DNA of 64,000 bases from Microbacterium sp. 2FI (GTDB lineage: Bacteria > Actinomycetota > Actinomycetes > Actinomycetales > Microbacteriaceae), in NCBI RefSeq assembly GCF_005502885.1, contig NZ_SCMR01000006.1:62001-126000 (forward strand). Direction: 5' to 3'. Numbering within the stretch: position 1 is the stretch's first letter; each line of letters opens with the position of its first letter. This document shows, piece after piece, positions 32,393 through 40,081 of the stretch. Made by a program: the position numbers and the translations under genes. The notes below the pieces were generated by a model, which saw only the letters and a list, made by a program, of their open reading frames with translations, made no database searches and had not been told where the DNA came from.

Positions 32393-33369
32393 ACCCCGAC
32401 GACATCGTCCTGAACTTCAACCCCGGGACCCTCGTGATCCTGAACGTGGTGCTGGGGCTCATCATGTTCGGCATCGCGCTGGACACCACCGTCGACGACT
32501 TCAAGATCGTCGCGCGCAAGCCGAAGCCGTTCGCGATCGCGATTCTCGCGCAGCTGGTCGTCCTGCCTGCGGTGACCTTCGCCCTGACCCTCATCCTGCC
32601 GGTGACGCCGTCGATGGCGCTCGGCATGATCCTGGTGGCCTGCTGCCCGCCGGGGAACATCTCGCAGGTGCTGACGCATCGCTCCGGCGGCAACGTCGCG
32701 CTGTCGGTGTCGATGACCGCGGTCGGCAACGTCATCTACATCTTCGCGCTGCCGCTGTCGGTCGCGTTCTGGGGGTCCCTGCATCCGACCGCGAGCACGC
32801 TGCTGGAGACCGTCGAGCTCAACCCGTGGCAGATGCTCGTCGACATATTCCTCATCATCGGCCTCCCCTTCGCCGCCGGACTCCTGATCCGCAACCGCTT
32901 CCCGGCCTTCGCGATGAAGGTGCAGCCGTTCGTGAAGTGGTTCTCGCTCATCGCGCTCGTCGGGTTCATCGTCGCCGCGCTCGCCGGCAACTGGGCCTTC
33001 TTCGTCGCGTTCCTCGGCATCATCGTGCTCGTGGTCACGATCCACGACGCCGTCGCCCTCGCGATCGGCTACGGCACGGCGGTGGTCGGCGGACTCGGCA
33101 CACGCGAGCGCAAGGCGATGACGTTCGAGGTCGGCATCCGCAATGCCGGTCTCGGACTCGGCCTCGTCTTCACCTTCTTCGGGGGCCTCGGCGGCATGGC
33201 GATCGTCGCCGGCTGGTGGGGCATCTGGGACATCATCGCCGGACTCATCGTCGCGACGCTCTGGGCTCGGCACACGAAGCGCCGCACGGGCTCGGCCAAG
33301 GGCGACGCCTCGCGCCATGCGACGCGTGACGAGGGCACCGCGGATGCCGCCGCCGAGGCATCCGCATGA
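32389..33369 (+). CDS. bile acid:sodium symporter (BASS) family transporter
   Basis: A 326-residue membrane protein with nine or ten hydrophobic helices. Early GIALDTTVDDFKIVARKPKPF and ACCPPGNISQVLTHRSGGNVALSVSMTAVGN are the sodium-site regions characteristic of the BASS family. EVGIRNAGLGLGLVFTFF is the second repeat crossover. Bacterial members import organic anions with sodium (bile acids, pantoate, 2-keto acids). The cytoplasmic tail (about 295-326) is charged and low complexity. Start and stop overlap both neighbours by four bases, so it probably supplies the substrate for, or exports the product of, the monooxygenase. Confidence 0.87.
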   Translation: MNPDDIVLNFNPGTLVILNVVLGLIMFGIALDTTVDDFKIVARKPKPFAIAILAQLVVLPAVTFALTLILPVTPSMALGMILVACCPPGNISQVLTHRSGGNVALSVSMTAVGNVIYIFALPLSVAFWGSLHPTASTLLETVELNPWQMLVDIFLIIGLPFAAGLLIRNRFPAFAMKVQPFVKWFSLIALVGFIVAALAGNWAFFVAFLGIIVLVVTIHDAVALAIGYGTAVVGGLGTRERKAMTFEVGIRNAGLGLGLVFTFFGGLGGMAIVAGWWGIWDIIAGLIVATLWARHTKRRTGSAKGDASRHATRDEGTADAAAEASA

Positions 33370-34319
33370 CGCGCGTTCTGATCACGGGCGGCGCCGGGTT
33401 CCTCGGCACCCACGTCGCCGCGGCGCTGGTCGCCCACCCCGATGTCGCGCTCGTGGTCGCCGCCGATGTGCGCCGGCCGGAGCACCCGATCGAGGGCGTC
33501 GTCTACGACGAGGCCGACGTCACGCGCGAGGGCTCGCTCGTGCCGCTGCTGGAGCGTCACGGCATCGACGTCGTCGTGCACCTCGCGGCCATCGTGAACC
33601 CCGGCCGTGACCACGACCTCGAGTATCTGGTCGACGTCGACGGCTCGCGCCACGTGCTCGAGGCCTGCGTCGAGACCGGTGTCAAGCGCATCGTCGTGTC
33701 GTCGTCGGGCGCCGCCTACGGGTACCACCCCGACAATCCGGAGTGGCTGCACGAGAGCGACCCGGTGCGCGGCAACGACGAGTTCCCGTACTCGAAGCAC
33801 AAGCGTCTCGTCGAGCAGATGCTGGCGGCGTTCCGGCAGACGAACCCCGAGCTCGAGCAGGTCGTGTTCCGGATCGGCACGATCCTCGGGCCCACCGTGA
33901 AGAACCAGATCACGGCGCTGTGGGACGGCCGCCGGGTGCTGGCCGTCCGCGGCTCGGAGTCGCCGTTCGTCTTCATCTGGGTCGACGACGTCGCCGCCGC
34001 GATCGCGCGCGCGGCGACCGACGGCCCCGCCGGCATCTACAACGTCGCCGGAACCGGCCGCATGACCGTGAACGAGATCGCCGCCCGCCTCGGCAAGCCG
34101 CTGCTGACGCTTCCGGCCGGCGTCCTCGCCTTCGCCCTGCGGATGGGACGGATGCTGCGACTCACGGTCCACGGCCCCGAGCAGGTCGGGTTCCTCCGCT
34201 ACCGCCCGGTGCTCGCGAACGACGCCCTCGTGCGCGACTTCGGCTTCACGCCGGAGAAGACCTCGGCCGAGGCGTTCGAGGCGTATCTCGACACCCACCC
34301 GGGCGTCGCGCGGCGTTAG
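33366..34319 (+). CDS. NAD-dependent epimerase/dehydratase family protein (extended SDR)
   Basis: A 317-residue extended short-chain dehydrogenase. The NAD-binding VLITGGAGFLGTHVAAAL is at the N-terminus. VVVHLAAIVNPGRD follows, with the catalytic region at VSSSGAAYGYHP and YSKHK (Tyr-x-x-x-Lys, with the Lys two residues beyond SK). The C-terminal substrate domain has FVFIWVDDVAAAI and YNVAGTGRMTVNEIA. This is the UDP-sugar epimerase-like branch that also includes 3-beta-hydroxysteroid dehydrogenases. It is the third gene of a tightly overlapping trio with the flavin monooxygenase and BASS transporter. Redox change of a hydroxyl group on the same substrate is a reasonable inference. Confidence 0.83.
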   Translation: MTRVLITGGAGFLGTHVAAALVAHPDVALVVAADVRRPEHPIEGVVYDEADVTREGSLVPLLERHGIDVVVHLAAIVNPGRDHDLEYLVDVDGSRHVLEACVETGVKRIVVSSSGAAYGYHPDNPEWLHESDPVRGNDEFPYSKHKRLVEQMLAAFRQTNPELEQVVFRIGTILGPTVKNQITALWDGRRVLAVRGSESPFVFIWVDDVAAAIARAATDGPAGIYNVAGTGRMTVNEIAARLGKPLLTLPAGVLAFALRMGRMLRLTVHGPEQVGFLRYRPVLANDALVRDFGFTPEKTSAEAFEAYLDTHPGVARR

Positions 34320-34345
34320 TCCGGTCTCTCCGGGTGTTTCGGCCC

Positions 34346-34381
34346 GCGGTTCGGGGCGCCGTGCGTGCCCGACACGCCGAG
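34346..34381. repeat. palindromic repeat family, half copy F
   Basis: Only the left half is present: GCGGTTCGGGGCGCC followed by GTGCCCGACACGCC. The matching right arm is missing; a full copy (G) begins 27 bases downstream. Confidence 0.75.
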
Positions 34382-34407
34382 CCGCAGCATCCGTCGGCAC
34401 TCCACCC

Positions 34408-34483
34408 CGGGTTCGGGGCGCCTTCCGTGCCCGACACGCCGACCCACCCGGCGCGTCGCGCACGCGAAGCGCCCCAAACCCGG
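34408..34483. repeat. palindromic repeat family, copy G
   Basis: A 76-bp imperfect palindrome: GGGTTCGGGGCGCC, GTGCCCGACACGCC, centre GACCCACCC, GGCGCGTCGCGCAC and GCGCCCCAAACCC. It lies between the convergent SDR and adenosine deaminase genes. It shares the GTGCCC variant with half copy F, so the two probably arose by local duplication. Confidence 0.85.
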
Positions 34484-34508
34484 GGTGTCCCAGTCCCCGC
34501 GCGGAGAC

Positions 34509-35624
34509 CTACCGCTCGAAGCCGTCGGCGATCAGCTCGATGAGCTCTTCGCGCTCCTCGATCGGCAGGAACGCACCGGCGGCCGCATTCAGCTGGAACG
34601 CCTCGAGGTCGTCGAGGCCGTAGTCGAAGGTCTCGGCCAGCAGCGCCAGCTCGCGCGTGAGCGACGTGCGGCTCATCGTGCGGTTGTCGACGTTCACCGT
34701 CACCGAGAACCCGAGCTGGTACAGCAGGTCGAAGGGGTGGTCCTCGAGGGCCGTCCCCCACGCCGCGATCGCGCCGGTCTGCAGGTTGGACGACGGCGAC
34801 AGCTCGAGCGGGATCTCACGGTCGCGCACCCAGCGGGCCAGGTCGCCGAACTGCACGAGCACCTCTTCGCCCGCGCGCGAGACGACCTCGAGGTCTTCCG
34901 CGATGCGCACCCCATGGCCGAGGCGCAGCGCGCGTCCGTCGATCAGCGCCGAACGGATCGAGTCGAGTCCGGCCGCCTCGCCCGCGTGCACGGTGGCCGG
35001 GAAGAACTCCGCCGCCAGGTAGTCGAACGCCGCGCGGTGGTTCGACGCCGGGAACCCGTCCTCGGGCCCGGCGATGTCGAAGCCGACGGCGCCGCGTCCA
35101 CGCCAGGCGACCGCGAGTTCGGCGATCTCGAGCGACCGGTCGGTGTGGCGCATCGCGGTGATGAGCTGCCCGACGCGGATGTCACGGCCGCTGCGCTCGG
35201 CGGAATCCTCACCCTCTTCGATGCCCTCCTGCACCGCGCCGACGACCTCGTCGAGCGACAGGCCGCGCGTGAGGTGCTGCTCGGGGGCCCAGCGCACCTC
35301 TCCGTAGATCACGCCGTCGGCGGCGAGGTCTTCGACGAACTCGCGCGCGACGCGCGTGAGTCCCTCACGCGTCTGCATCACCGCGGTGGTGAGGTCGAAC
35401 GTCTTCAGGTACTCCACGAGCGAGCCCGAGTCGCTCTTCTCGGCGAACCAGTCGGCGAGGTCGTCGGGATCGGTCTCGGGCACCTCGACGCCCGCCGCGT
35501 CGGCGAGTCCGATGATGGTCGCCGGCCGCACGCCGCCGTCGAGGTGATCGTGCAGCGACACCTTCGGCAGGCTCCGGATCGAGACTCCGTCGAGAACGGC
35601 GTCGCCGTGCTGATCGATGGGCAT
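34509..35624 (-). CDS. add: adenosine deaminase
   Basis: A 371-residue zinc enzyme that converts adenosine and deoxyadenosine to (deoxy)inosine. The metal-binding HDHLDGG (about residue 25), VHAGEAAG (about 210), LGHGVRI (about 235) and the late SVTVNVDNRTMS with the catalytic Asp are all present. The length is typical. The ATG start follows GAGGAG. It lies at the 3' end of the nucleoside cluster, 63 bases after thymidine phosphorylase. The purine branch product would go to the purine nucleoside phosphorylase at 15141. Confidence 0.93.
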   Translation of the reverse strand: MPIDQHGDAVLDGVSIRSLPKVSLHDHLDGGVRPATIIGLADAAGVEVPETDPDDLADWFAEKSDSGSLVEYLKTFDLTTAVMQTREGLTRVAREFVEDLAADGVIYGEVRWAPEQHLTRGLSLDEVVGAVQEGIEEGEDSAERSGRDIRVGQLITAMRHTDRSLEIAELAVAWRGRGAVGFDIAGPEDGFPASNHRAAFDYLAAEFFPATVHAGEAAGLDSIRSALIDGRALRLGHGVRIAEDLEVVSRAGEEVLVQFGDLARWVRDREIPLELSPSSNLQTGAIAAWGTALEDHPFDLLYQLGFSVTVNVDNRTMSRTSLTRELALLAETFDYGLDDLEAFQLNAAAGAFLPIEEREELIELIADGFER

Positions 35625-35687
35625 GGGTTTCTCCTCGGAGTCGGGGCGGTGTGGAAGCGGAAGGGGATGGATGCCGCGCCGGCGGCG

Positions 35688-36980
35688 TCAGGCGGTGATG
35701 CGTTCGAGCACGAGCGGGGTACGGGCGGGGGCCTCAGCACCCACGTCCCATGCGCCCTCGAGGGCGTCGAGCGCGCGGTCGAACCGCGACGCATCCTCGC
35801 CCAGCAGGGTGAACAGCGGCTGACCGACGGCGACCTCGTCGCCGGGCTTGACGTGAAGATCGATCCCGGCGGCATGCAGCACCGGGTCCTCGGCGCGGGC
35901 GCGGCCGGCCCCGAGCCGCCATGCGGCGATGCCGAACGGCAGCGCCTCCATGCCGGTGACGAAGCCTGCCTCGGTCGCCGTCACGGTGTGAGTCTCGTTC
36001 GGAGCGGGAAGTGCAGCATCCGGATCCCCGTCCTGGGCCCGGATCATCGCGCGCCACGCGTCCATCGCCCGGCCGTCGCGGAGTGCTCCTTCGACGTCGG
36101 CATCGGGCTGGCCCGCGAGCGAGAGCATCTCGCGCGCGAGCGCGACGGTGAGCTCCACCACGTCGGCGGGACCGCCGCCGGCGAGCACCTCGACCGACTC
36201 GCGCACCTCGTTGGCGTTGCCGATCGCGAGGCCGAGCGGCGTGTTCATGTCGGTGAGCAGCGCCGTGGTCGACACGCCCGAGTCGGTGCCGAGCGCCACC
36301 ATCGTGCGGGCGAGCTCCCGCGCGCGCTCGACGTCGCGCATGAATGCTCCCGAGCCGAACTTCACATCGAGCACGAGCGAGTCGGTGCCCTCGGCGATCT
36401 TCTTCGACATGATGCTCGAGGCGATCAGCGGGATCGCCTCGACGGTGCCGGTGACGTCGCGGAGGGCGTAGAGCTTCTTGTCGGCGGGAGCCAGGCCCGA
36501 CCCGGCGGCGCAGATCACGGCGCCGACGTCGCGCAGCTGCGCGAACATCTCGTCGTTCGACAGCGCCGCCCGCCAGCCGGGGATCGACTCGAGCTTGTCG
36601 AGCGTGCCGCCGGTGTGCCCGAGGCCGCGACCCGAGAGCTGCGGAACCGCGACGCCGAAGGCTGCGACGAGCGGCGCGAGCGGCAGCGTGATCTTGTCGC
36701 CGACACCGCCGGTGGAGTGCTTGTCGACCGTGGGCTTGCCGAGGCCGGCGAAGCTCATGCGCTCGCCCGACGCGATCATCGCGTCGGTCATGACACGGAT
36801 CTCGTCACGGGTCATGCCGTTGAGGAGCACCGCCATCGCGAACGCGGCCATCTGCGAGTCGGCGACGTAGCCGCGCGTGTAGGCGTCGACCATCCAGCGC
36901 AGCGCATCCTCGGGGACTGCTCCCCCGTCGCGCTTCGCGCGGATGACGTCGACCGCGTCGTGGGCCTCGACGGAGCTCAT
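35688..36980 (-). CDS. deoA: thymidine phosphorylase
   Basis: A 430-residue pyrimidine-nucleoside phosphorylase. It releases thymine or uracil and (deoxy)ribose-1-phosphate from imported nucleosides. Motifs are VDKHSTGGVGDKITLPLAP (phosphate site, about 80), SGRGLGHTGGTLDKLESIPG (about 110, family signature) and SSIMSKKIAEGTDSLVLDVKFGSGAFM. The C-terminal PYNP domain is complete. The ATG overlaps the cytidine deaminase stop by four bases (ATGA), so deamination of cytidine to uridine is followed by phosphorolysis in a coupled pair. The reading frame is open farther upstream, but that part lies in the cytidine deaminase gene. Confidence 0.93.
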   Translation of the reverse strand: MSSVEAHDAVDVIRAKRDGGAVPEDALRWMVDAYTRGYVADSQMAAFAMAVLLNGMTRDEIRVMTDAMIASGERMSFAGLGKPTVDKHSTGGVGDKITLPLAPLVAAFGVAVPQLSGRGLGHTGGTLDKLESIPGWRAALSNDEMFAQLRDVGAVICAAGSGLAPADKKLYALRDVTGTVEAIPLIASSIMSKKIAEGTDSLVLDVKFGSGAFMRDVERARELARTMVALGTDSGVSTTALLTDMNTPLGLAIGNANEVRESVEVLAGGGPADVVELTVALAREMLSLAGQPDADVEGALRDGRAMDAWRAMIRAQDGDPDAALPAPNETHTVTATEAGFVTGMEALPFGIAAWRLGAGRARAEDPVLHAAGIDLHVKPGDEVAVGQPLFTLLGEDASRFDRALDALEGAWDVGAEAPARTPLVLERITA

Positions 36981-37378
36981 CGCCCGGCCTCCTCGAGGTC
37001 GCGGGGGCCGAACGCGTCGGGCAGCACCTCGTCGATCGTGCGGATGCCCGACACGGTCTCGAGAAGCATCCCGGGGATCGCGTGTTCGTACAGCAGCTGC
37101 CGGCAGCGACCGCACGGCATGATCGTCTCACCGTCGCCGTTCACGCACACGAACGCGACGAGCTTGCCGCCGCCCGACATGAAAAGGTCGCCGACCAGCG
37201 CGCACTCGGCACACAGCGTCACGCCGTACGAGGCGTTCTCGATGTTGCAGCCGGCGACGATGCGCCCGTCCGACACGAGTGCCGCAGCCCCCACCCGGTA
37301 GCGCGAGTACGGGGCGTATGCGCGCCGCATCGCGTCCGTCGCGACCGCACGCAGGTCATCCCAGTCGATGTCGGTCAC
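36977..37378 (-). CDS. cdd: cytidine deaminase
   Basis: A 133-residue zinc-dependent deaminase converting cytidine and deoxycytidine to uridine forms. The substrate strand SRYRVGAAAL and NIENASYGVTLCAECAL contain the first metal cysteine region and the catalytic Glu. IMPCGRCRQLL supplies the other two zinc cysteines. The length fits the small homotetrameric class. GTG start at 37378, 43 bases after the upstream permease stop. It overlaps deoA, so it is part of the same transcript as the nucleoside transporter. Confidence 0.95.
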   Translation of the reverse strand: MTDIDWDDLRAVATDAMRRAYAPYSRYRVGAAALVSDGRIVAGCNIENASYGVTLCAECALVGDLFMSGGGKLVAFVCVNGDGETIMPCGRCRQLLYEHAIPGMLLETVSGIRTIDEVLPDAFGPRDLEEAGR

Positions 37379-37421
37379 GAGCGGTCGTCCTTCGGGTCGG
37401 TATCGGGAGGGTCGGTCACGG

Positions 37422-38708
37422 TCATCCCTTGATGTACGGTTTGCCCGCCGCGGCCGGACCCCTGATCTGTCCCGCGAAGCCGGCGACCGCGATGATCGTG
37501 ACGAGGTACGGGAGCATCAGCATGAACTCGCTGGGGATCGGCGTGCCGAGCACTGTCAGCAGGTTCTGCAGGTTGGTCGTGAAGCCGAAGAGCAGCGCCG
37601 CGAGGGTCGCGCGGACCGGATCCCACCGGCCGAAGATGACCGCCGCGAGCGCGATGAAGCCGAGGCCCGCGGTCATCTCCTTCGTGAACTGCCCGACCGA
37701 GACGAGCGTGAAGTACGCGCCGCCGATGCCGGCGATCGCTCCCGCGAGCGAGACGTTCCAGAACCGGCTCATGTTGACCTTGATGCCCACGGTGTCGGCG
37801 GCCTGCGGGTGCTCGCCGACCGCGCGCAGGCGCAGGCCCCAGCGGGTGCGGTAGAGCCCCCACGCCACGGCGGCGACCGTGAAGTACATGAGGTAGACGA
37901 TGAAGGTCTGGTTGAACAGCACCGGCCCGAGGATCGGGATGTCGCCGAGGAGCGGGATCTCCCAGCGCGTGAAGCGCACCGGGCGGTTGAGCTCGGACTC
38001 GTTGGGAACGAGGAGCGCGCCGTAGAGGAATCCGGTGAGCCCGGTCACGAGGACGTTGAGCACGACACCGACGATCACCTGGTCGACGAGGTACTTGATC
38101 GAGAACGCCGCGAGCACGAACGCGACGAGCACGCCGCCCACCATCGCGCCGATGAGGCCCATGAAGGGGTTGCCGGTGATGCTCGCGATGAGCGCCGCGC
38201 TGAACGCGCCCAGCAGGAACTGGCCCTCGATCGCGACGTTGACGACTCCGACGCGTTCGCCGATGACACCGCCCAGCGCACCGAAGATGAGCGGGATCGA
38301 CAGCGACAGCGCGCCGAAGAGGAGTCCGGTCACGGGGACCAGTCCGTCGGCGGCGGCCCACGTGAGGAACGCGAAGATCGCCAGCACGCCGTAGACGATC
38401 GGCAGCCAGATTCCGGTGCGGCGGTACCCCCACGCGTCCCACGCCGCCCACAGCGTGAGCACGAGGAGAATTCCCCACACGATCCAGCTCGTCGCCGCGG
38501 TCGGAACACTGACGTTGGGGAGTTCGATCGAGGATGCCGGATCGCCGAGTCGGAAGGTGCTCACCCCGTCGCGCGGGGCGACGAGGAAGAGGATGCCCAG
38601 CAGCGCCGTGGACAGTGTCAGGCTGATGGCGAGCTTCCAGTGGCGAACGCGCACGGTCGCCAGCTGGATCGTGCCGTCGGCGGCCGTCGAGGGAGCGAGA
38701 GCGGTCAT
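37422..38708 (-). CDS. nucleoside ABC transporter permease (second subunit)
   Basis: A 428-residue inner-membrane permease of the branched-chain/ribose-type family, BmpC/NupQ-like. About ten hydrophobic helices are visible. The central GERVGVVNVAIEGQFLLGAF and the late GIKVNMSRFWNVSLAGAIAGIGGAYFTL are conserved in nucleoside permeases. Its ATG overlaps the stop of the first permease gene (ATGA). It forms a channel with that permease, driven by the ATPase at 40078 and loaded by the BMP lipoprotein at 41689. The frame extends upstream, but true homology starts at MTALAPSTAADG. Confidence 0.9.
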   Translation of the reverse strand: MTALAPSTAADGTIQLATVRVRHWKLAISLTLSTALLGILFLVAPRDGVSTFRLGDPASSIELPNVSVPTAATSWIVWGILLVLTLWAAWDAWGYRRTGIWLPIVYGVLAIFAFLTWAAADGLVPVTGLLFGALSLSIPLIFGALGGVIGERVGVVNVAIEGQFLLGAFSAALIASITGNPFMGLIGAMVGGVLVAFVLAAFSIKYLVDQVIVGVVLNVLVTGLTGFLYGALLVPNESELNRPVRFTRWEIPLLGDIPILGPVLFNQTFIVYLMYFTVAAVAWGLYRTRWGLRLRAVGEHPQAADTVGIKVNMSRFWNVSLAGAIAGIGGAYFTLVSVGQFTKEMTAGLGFIALAAVIFGRWDPVRATLAALLFGFTTNLQNLLTVLGTPIPSEFMLMLPYLVTIIAVAGFAGQIRGPAAAGKPYIKG

Positions 38709-40081
38709 GCGGACACCGCCTTGTCGTTGACAGGCTCGGGTCGACGCTTCGCGGCCTTGGCTCGGGCCTTGGCAGCCTTCTCGGCATCGGACTTGGGAAG
38801 GAAGAAGATCGTGCGCACGAGCGGTGGTGCCGCGATGAAGAGCACGATCAACGATTGGACGACCAGCACGATGTCGACGGGGATGCCCTGCGACGCCTGC
38901 ATCGTGAAGGAACCCGCCTTGAGGGCGCCGAACAGGATGCCGGCGGCGAAGACGCCCCACGCGCGGCTGCGTCCGAGCAGGGCGACCGTGATCGCGTCGA
39001 ACCCGATGCCCGCGTCGATATAGCCGTCGAAGCCGCTGGTCACCGACCCCTGGATCTGGTTCATCGCCGCAAGACCGGCCAGGCCTCCGGCGAAGAGCAT
39101 CGCGTAGATGTACATGCGCTGCACCGAGATGCCCGCGGCCCGCGCGGCGTGCGGGTTCTCGCCCACGGCCCGCAGTCGGAAGCCGAGGCTGGACCGTTCG
39201 ACGAGCCACCACACGAACACGGTCGCGCCGACGACGATGATGAATCCCCAGTCGAGCATCGGGAAGCGCGGGCCGATGAGATCCGGGAACTGCGCCGACG
39301 CGGGGGTCGGGGCTGAGATCGGCTGGTCGCCGGCCGGGCGCTGCAGGAGTCCCGGGGTGCGCACCATCCACGACACGAGATAGAACGCGACGTAGTTGAG
39401 CATGATCGTGAGGATCACCTCGTGCGCGCCGGTGCGGGCCTTGAGTACACCGACGATGCCACCCCAGATCGCACCGCCCACGATGCCGGCGGCGAGCGTC
39501 AGCGGCAGGTGGAGGTACATCGGCAGGTCGAGGTTGAACGTCACCAGCGCCGCGAACGCCGCGCCGATGAGCATCTGGCCGCGCCCGCCGATGTTGAACA
39601 GCCCCACGCGGAAGGCGAGGGCGACGCCGAGGCCGGCTGCGATGAGCGGCGCCGCGAAGCCCAGCGTGTTGGTGAGCGGACGGATCGCCGTCGCGAAGTC
39701 GTTCGCCCGCGAGTTGAAGATCGCGCCGCGGAAGAGCGCCTCGTACCCGCCGTACACGGCGCTCCAGACGGCTGCGATGGTGTCGCCGGGTCGTGAGAAG
39801 AAGTAGCCCGCAGCGGCCTGGACGTCTTCGTCGGTGATCGCCATCAGGATGCCGCCGACGATCATCGCCGCGACGATCGCAAGCACCGTGGTCACCCAGT
39901 TGCTGCGCAGGATCTCCTTGATGACGACGTTCTGTCGCGGCGGCGGCGCGATCTCGGCGTCGACGGTCGCAGCATCCGGCGTGCCCGTGAGCGGACCGGA
40001 GGCCGGGGGCAGCTGCTCGGGCGGAAGGCCCTTGGTCGGGTCGGAAGTGCCGGGGGTCGTCCCCTTGGCGTCATCGCTCAC
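38705..40081 (-). CDS. nucleoside ABC transporter permease (first subunit)
   Basis: A 458-residue permease, BmpB/NupP-like. The long, Pro-rich cytoplasmic N-terminus (1-55) is unusual but common in actinobacterial members. Membrane segments start near residue 62. The conserved FRVGLFNIGGRGQMLIGAAFA (about 160) and AAGISVQRMYIYAMLFAGGLAGLAAMNQ (about 315) mark the family. The C-terminal tail is Lys/Ala-rich (AEKAAKARAKAAKRR). Its GTG start overlaps the ATPase stop (GTGA). It pairs with the permease at 37422 for nucleoside import. Confidence 0.9.
   Translation of the reverse strand: MSDDAKGTTPGTSDPTKGLPPEQLPPASGPLTGTPDAATVDAEIAPPPRQNVVIKEILRSNWVTTVLAIVAAMIVGGILMAITDEDVQAAAGYFFSRPGDTIAAVWSAVYGGYEALFRGAIFNSRANDFATAIRPLTNTLGFAAPLIAAGLGVALAFRVGLFNIGGRGQMLIGAAFAALVTFNLDLPMYLHLPLTLAAGIVGGAIWGGIVGVLKARTGAHEVILTIMLNYVAFYLVSWMVRTPGLLQRPAGDQPISAPTPASAQFPDLIGPRFPMLDWGFIIVVGATVFVWWLVERSSLGFRLRAVGENPHAARAAGISVQRMYIYAMLFAGGLAGLAAMNQIQGSVTSGFDGYIDAGIGFDAITVALLGRSRAWGVFAAGILFGALKAGSFTMQASQGIPVDIVLVVQSLIVLFIAAPPLVRTIFFLPKSDAEKAAKARAKAAKRRPEPVNDKAVSA

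Noticed and set aside
36981..37115. Longer thymidine phosphorylase N-terminus
   Set aside because: The extension lies wholly within the cytidine deaminase gene, and ATG 36980 gives the normal four-base overlap and family N-terminus.
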